DNA from: Algicella marina
GTDB lineage: Bacteria; Pseudomonadota; Alphaproteobacteria; Rhodobacterales; Rhodobacteraceae
Length of the DNA stretch: 64,000 nucleotides
Direction: 5' to 3'
NCBI RefSeq assembly: GCF_009931615.1
Contig: NZ_CP046620.1
Location: forward strand, 759,501-823,500
The position numbers and the translations under genes were made by a program. This document shows, one piece after another, positions 60,856 through 64,000 of this stretch (positions are counted from its first letter, which is position 1; each line of letters opens with the position of its first letter). The notes under the pieces are model-generated. The model saw only the letters and a list, made by a program, of their open reading frames with translations, made no database searches and was not told the origin of the DNA.

Positions 60856-61844
60856 CTGTAAATCCGATTGCGCCGACAATTCCGTTGGATGCCCAAGGCG
60901 CGCATCACGGTTTTCTGAAACTTCCCTACAGCCGCGATGATAGCGCCTGGGGTTCAGTCATGATCCCGATCAGCGTGATCGCCAATGGCGACGGTCCAAC
61001 GGCGTTGCTGACAGGTGGGAATCACGGCGACGAATATGAAGGCCCGATTGCCCTTCAGGAATTGGCGAGGTTCCTGAAGCCGGAGGAAATTCGCGGCCGG
61101 GTCATCATCCTGCCGATGATGAACCTTCCCGCCTTTACTGCCGGATTGCGCTGCTCGCCGATTGATGGCGGTAACCTGAATCGCAGTTTTCCCGGGCGCC
61201 CGGACGGAACGGTGACGCAAAAAATTGCGCATTACGTGGCTACCGAACTCGTACCGTCAGCTGATGTAGTTCTCGACTTTCACTCCGGCGGGCGGACGCT
61301 GGACTTTCTACCTTTTGCAGCAGCGCATATACTGGCAGACAAATCTCAGGAGGCGGCCTGCATGGAGGCAATGCAGGCATTCAACGCCCCCTATTCGGTG
61401 CGAATGCTGGAAATCGATTCCGGAGGAATGTTCGATACAGAAGTGGAAGAGCAGGGCAAGATCTTCGTGACAACCGAGCTTGGCGGCGCGGGAACCGCCA
61501 CGGCGCGTAGTGTCGCTATAGCCCGGAAGGGAGTTCGCAACCTGCTCTGCCACGTCGGAATTTTATCGGGTGCACCAGAAGTTGCTGCCACGATTGAACT
61601 CGACATGCCTGATGAACGATGTTTTCAGTTCGCCATGGGCGCGGGGCTAATTGAGTACCTGATCGATCTCGGTGACACAGTCGAAGAGGGGCGGCCAATT
61701 GCCCGCATTTGGCCCGCTGATCGCTGCGGTACAGACCCGGTGCCATGTTTGGCAAGGCGCGATGGCGTCCTTGCGGCCCGCCACGTTCCAGGGCTGGTCA
61801 AAGTCGGTGACTGCGTTGGGTTAATAGCCGTCCCCGTGGAGTGA
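60852..61844 (+). CDS. eutE: N-acetyl-diaminobutyrate deacetylase EutE (DoeB type)
   Basis: A 330-residue zinc-dependent deacylase of the succinylglutamate desuccinylase/aspartoacylase (AstE/AspA) family. Metal ligands appear in GGNHGDEYEGP (His, Glu) and VVLDFHSGG (His). It releases acetate from N-alpha-acetyl-diaminobutyrate, leaving diaminobutyrate. It is the last gene of the ectoine operon here; the regulator and aminotransferase genes that often follow are not present. Confidence 0.9.
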   Translation: MTVNPIAPTIPLDAQGAHHGFLKLPYSRDDSAWGSVMIPISVIANGDGPTALLTGGNHGDEYEGPIALQELARFLKPEEIRGRVIILPMMNLPAFTAGLRCSPIDGGNLNRSFPGRPDGTVTQKIAHYVATELVPSADVVLDFHSGGRTLDFLPFAAAHILADKSQEAACMEAMQAFNAPYSVRMLEIDSGGMFDTEVEEQGKIFVTTELGGAGTATARSVAIARKGVRNLLCHVGILSGAPEVAATIELDMPDERCFQFAMGAGLIEYLIDLGDTVEEGRPIARIWPADRCGTDPVPCLARRDGVLAARHVPGLVKVGDCVGLIAVPVE

Positions 61845-62109
61845 CGGCGTCGTTGCGCTCTCGATCCCCGGAAAATTGCCGCTCAGAAGCAATAAGCGTT
61901 TGCAAATATTAACGTCGATAATCTGGTACGTATCAATTTGGTTCGTTTAGGCTGATCGCGGCGCGGCGCACTAACGCCTGAATCTCGGACGGCATTATTG
62001 GTGAGCGACTATCAGCTTTAATACTCGAGTTGGCCTGCGGTCGTGCATCGATGGCCGCCTTGTACAGGAATTGGATGCAAGTGCCTCTCACGTCCGTCCT
62101 TTGCGATCT

Positions 62110-62640
62110 TCAATCGACCCGCAAATCAGCCCCTGGCGGAGCCTTGATGCTCCATGTCAATCTCCGTCCGGATAGAAGCTGAGCATAAGCATTGGGACCG
62201 ACCTTCGGCCCGGCCATGTTGTGGAAGGTGCGTCGCATATTGCGAAAGAGAGCGGCCTCGAGCCGCAAGACGTCTGTCGCAGTTCCGTGAGCCCAGAAAT
62301 TCGACCGGATCAGGGCACCGTCGGGATGCTCACCATGGAGCTGGATGACGACGGCGGAAGAGACCTCCGGTGGTCGGAACGCATATTGCACGCCCTTGTA
62401 ATTCTGGAACGCAGAGGCCTGAACCCTGGTGCCCGGCGGCACAAGGTAAAGACTGTGCTCGAAATGACCTGGGAACATGCGCAGAAGATGGGGTATTTCG
62501 CGCGACCGATCATAGAAAAGAACGTCCGGCGAATTGCAGTCCGGATGAACGGCGTAGACGAAAGTCTCCTGCGCTTCGACCAGATCCATCAGGCTATGGA
62601 AATCGTCGGGGGTCGCATAGAAGTAGGTGCATTTGCGCAT
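62110..62640 (-). CDS. Hypothetical protein next to SUKH-like gene
   Basis: A 176-residue soluble protein without recognised motifs. It begins MRKCTYFYATPDDF and has mixed alpha/beta character, no signal peptide and no membrane segment. The ATG follows the stop of the SUKH-like gene by one base, so they form a two-gene unit. Paired genes of this size beside SUKH proteins are often immunity or toxin-associated proteins, but nothing in its own sequence proves this. Confidence 0.7.
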   Translation of the reverse strand: MRKCTYFYATPDDFHSLMDLVEAQETFVYAVHPDCNSPDVLFYDRSREIPHLLRMFPGHFEHSLYLVPPGTRVQASAFQNYKGVQYAFRPPEVSSAVVIQLHGEHPDGALIRSNFWAHGTATDVLRLEAALFRNMRRTFHNMAGPKVGPNAYAQLLSGRRLTWSIKAPPGADLRVD

Positions 62641-62641
62641 G

Positions 62642-63082
62642 TCAGCCTGTCTTCAATTCAGCTATGAACGCATCGAAATTGGGCGCGATGACGTGCAATC
62701 CCACGTCAAGCGGAACTTCATGATCGCGGAACAAGATTTTCCCGTGGTTAGGTCCCTTCAATGCGATGACGATCTGGTTGCCGCCATCATCTCTTCCGAT
62801 GCTCAGATACCACGGACGCAGTTCCTGGCCAAAGTGCGCGTTGTAATGCCAAAGGTCATCGTAGCTGTGTTGGGCATTCACGGCATAGAGCGCGTGCAGG
62901 GTGGTGCCCGTCTCGCGTCCGTTCTCCATGAACTGGATGAGCCGGTTTTCGGGCGTTTGCCCGTTCCGCGTGGCAAGCCAGTCACGATAGGCAGGGGGAA
63001 GCCGCGCTTCGAACACGCGTTCCAGTAGGTCCAGCGTATCGGGGGAGAGGGAAGGCGGCGTGGGCTTGTGATCAGTGCTCAT
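62642..63082 (-). CDS. SMI1/KNR4 (SUKH)-like protein
   Basis: A 146-residue protein resembling the SUKH superfamily. The N-terminal helix SPDTLDLLERVFEARLPPAYRDWL followed by NGQTPENR is the family's typical opening, and IGRDDGGNQIVIALKG is its characteristic central strand. Bacterial SUKH proteins commonly act as immunity proteins for contact-dependent or polymorphic toxins. The ATG at 63082 is the family start; the longer frame upstream is unconserved. No toxin gene is visible here. Confidence 0.75.
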   Translation of the reverse strand: MSTDHKPTPPSLSPDTLDLLERVFEARLPPAYRDWLATRNGQTPENRLIQFMENGRETGTTLHALYAVNAQHSYDDLWHYNAHFGQELRPWYLSIGRDDGGNQIVIALKGPNHGKILFRDHEVPLDVGLHVIAPNFDAFIAELKTG

Positions 63083-63394
63083 TTCAGGGTCTCTCGCGCG
63101 CCGGTTGGAACGTAGTCCGCTGCTGCGCCACGGTCCGTGAAACCCGGTTTGCAAGGATCGCTTTGCCAATCGCCAGCCGTCATCCTTCGCGCCGTTCATG
63201 CGCTGACATTTCTTGTCAATCCACACCGCGTCAAGTCTCGAAAGCGTTGTTCTGCAGTGCCGTATCGTGCATATGGAACTTTTTTCACGGCAGAGTGTGC
63301 AGCCGTCGCCATCGGTGCGCCAAGAAACGTGAACAATCTTCATGGACGCGGATACAGGCGGCATGGATACTTGTGTCGCGCAACAGCTGAAGGA
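63083..63394. other. Intergenic region between the SUKH-like gene and the LysR gene
   Basis: These 312 bases contain no supported gene on either strand. It must hold the promoter of the SUKH pair and the 3' end of the LysR transcript, but no clear promoter, operator or terminator was recognised. Confidence 0.5.
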
Positions 63395-64000
63395 TCAGCG
63401 CCTGCGCCGCGCCTTTTCCGCATGGCGCAGCATTTCGGTAAAGGCGCTCACCTTTGCTGCGCGGAATTTCGACGCAGGAAGCACCGCGAAGATCCCCCCT
63501 TCGGGCAAGTGCCATTCGGGTAAGATCCGGGTCAGCAAGCCCGAGGCGACATGTTCCTGCACCAGATAATCGGGCAAGATCGCCAAACCCGCGCCCTCCT
63601 TTACGGCGGCCATGATCGCGGGCGCACTGTCGATTGAGAGATGGCTTTGCAACTTCGCGGTAACCGTGTCGCCGTCAGCGCCTTGAAACTGCCATTGCAG
63701 CGGGTCGGACAGCGCCTTGTTTGCGATGAAGGGGGCAGCAGCAAGATCGTCTGGATGTCGGATACGATCGAACTGACCCGAGTTGGCTCCCGCGCCGACT
63801 AGAACCTGTCTGAACCCACCCAGTTTGCGCGCCAAAAGCGTCGAATCGCGCAGCCACCCGATCCGAATAGCCAGATCAAGATCGCCTGCCATCAGATCGC
63901 TATGATCATCGCCAAGATACAGCTCGACCTGGCAATCAGGATATTGGCGCCGGAATGAAGCGACAAGCGGGGCGATTACCGCCGTGCCGTAATCATGCGG
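63395..64000 (-). CDS. LysR-family regulator, C-terminal effector domain (5' end outside window)
   Basis: The frame stays open to the right edge and ends at TGA 63397-63395, giving the last 201 residues. They are the substrate-binding domain of a LysR-type regulator: CQVELYLGDDHSDLMAGDLDLAIRIG, then an ILPDYLVQEH segment near the end. The helix-turn-helix lies beyond the window. Target genes cannot be inferred; the SUKH pair lies downstream on the same strand about 310 bases away. Confidence 0.85.
   Translation of the reverse strand, partial: PHDYGTAVIAPLVASFRRQYPDCQVELYLGDDHSDLMAGDLDLAIRIGWLRDSTLLARKLGGFRQVLVGAGANSGQFDRIRHPDDLAAAPFIANKALSDPLQWQFQGADGDTVTAKLQSHLSIDSAPAIMAAVKEGAGLAILPDYLVQEHVASGLLTRILPEWHLPEGGIFAVLPASKFRAAKVSAFTEMLRHAEKARRRR

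Noticed and set aside
61942-62135. A roughly 60-codon minus-strand frame downstream of the hypothetical gene, ending ISLNEPN
   Set aside because: The amino-acid composition looks somewhat protein-like and might be a decayed gene end, but it has no ATG or ribosome site and no recognised family.
63083-63364. The upstream extension of the SUKH-like frame
   Set aside because: The extra 94 residues are Cys/Arg-rich and unconserved in character; the family domain begins just after ATG 63082.

Overview
The window looks like chromosome of an alphaproteobacterium of the Rhodobacteraceae/roseobacter type. The basis is G+C-rich coding sequence, a sorbitol/mannitol operon with the smoEFGK-smoS-mtlK order known from Rhodobacter, and an ectoine locus (enuR-uehABC-usp-eutABCDE) typical of marine Rhodobacteraceae. 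No rRNA, tRNA, CRISPR array, insertion sequence or phage gene was seen. Nearly all genes belong to uptake-plus-catabolism modules, most with their own regulator and tightly coupled translation (ATGA, GTGA or TGATG overlaps).

Layout: 1-1161 holds the end of a sucD-like CoA ligase gene and a D-2-hydroxyacid dehydrogenase, closed by a clear terminator. 1517-9043 is a LacI regulator and the polyol operon (ABC importer, sorbitol dehydrogenase, mannitol 2-dehydrogenase). 9047-16486 (minus) is an eight-gene operon: spermidine/putrescine-type ABC importer, PuuE-type polysaccharide-deacetylase-fold hydrolase, amidase and two hydantoin-racemase-family proteins. A GntR/FCD regulator (16648-17349) separates it from a plus-strand operon (17632-27572): peptide-type ABC importer, amidase, RidA, diaminopropionate ammonia-lyase-like enzyme, N-carbamoyl-D-amino-acid hydrolase and a 2-keto-4-pentenoate hydratase-like protein. 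These two operons may form one ureide/hydantoin-like catabolic system, which is the most novel part of the window.

27727-33005 is a galactofuranose-type ABC importer (ytfQRT-yjfF) ending in its GntR gene. 33013-35544 (minus) is a CioAB-type quinol oxidase with a 36-residue membrane subunit. 35832-45258 is an aryl/acyl-CoA module: CoA ligase, short-chain dehydrogenase, enoyl-CoA hydratase, MarR regulator, amidohydrolase, TRAP transporter and acyl-CoA dehydrogenase. 45609-49820 carries an AcnB aconitase of the long form I associate with Bacteroidetes, and a threonine dehydratase.

50262-61844 is the ectoine/hydroxyectoine locus: a semialdehyde dehydrogenase diverging from the MocR regulator enuR, TRAP transporter uehABC, a UspA protein and eutABCDE. 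62110-63082 (minus) is a SUKH-type immunity-like gene with a hypothetical partner. The window ends inside a LysR-family gene.

Family assignments are from reading the translations and remembered family motifs; no database search was possible.
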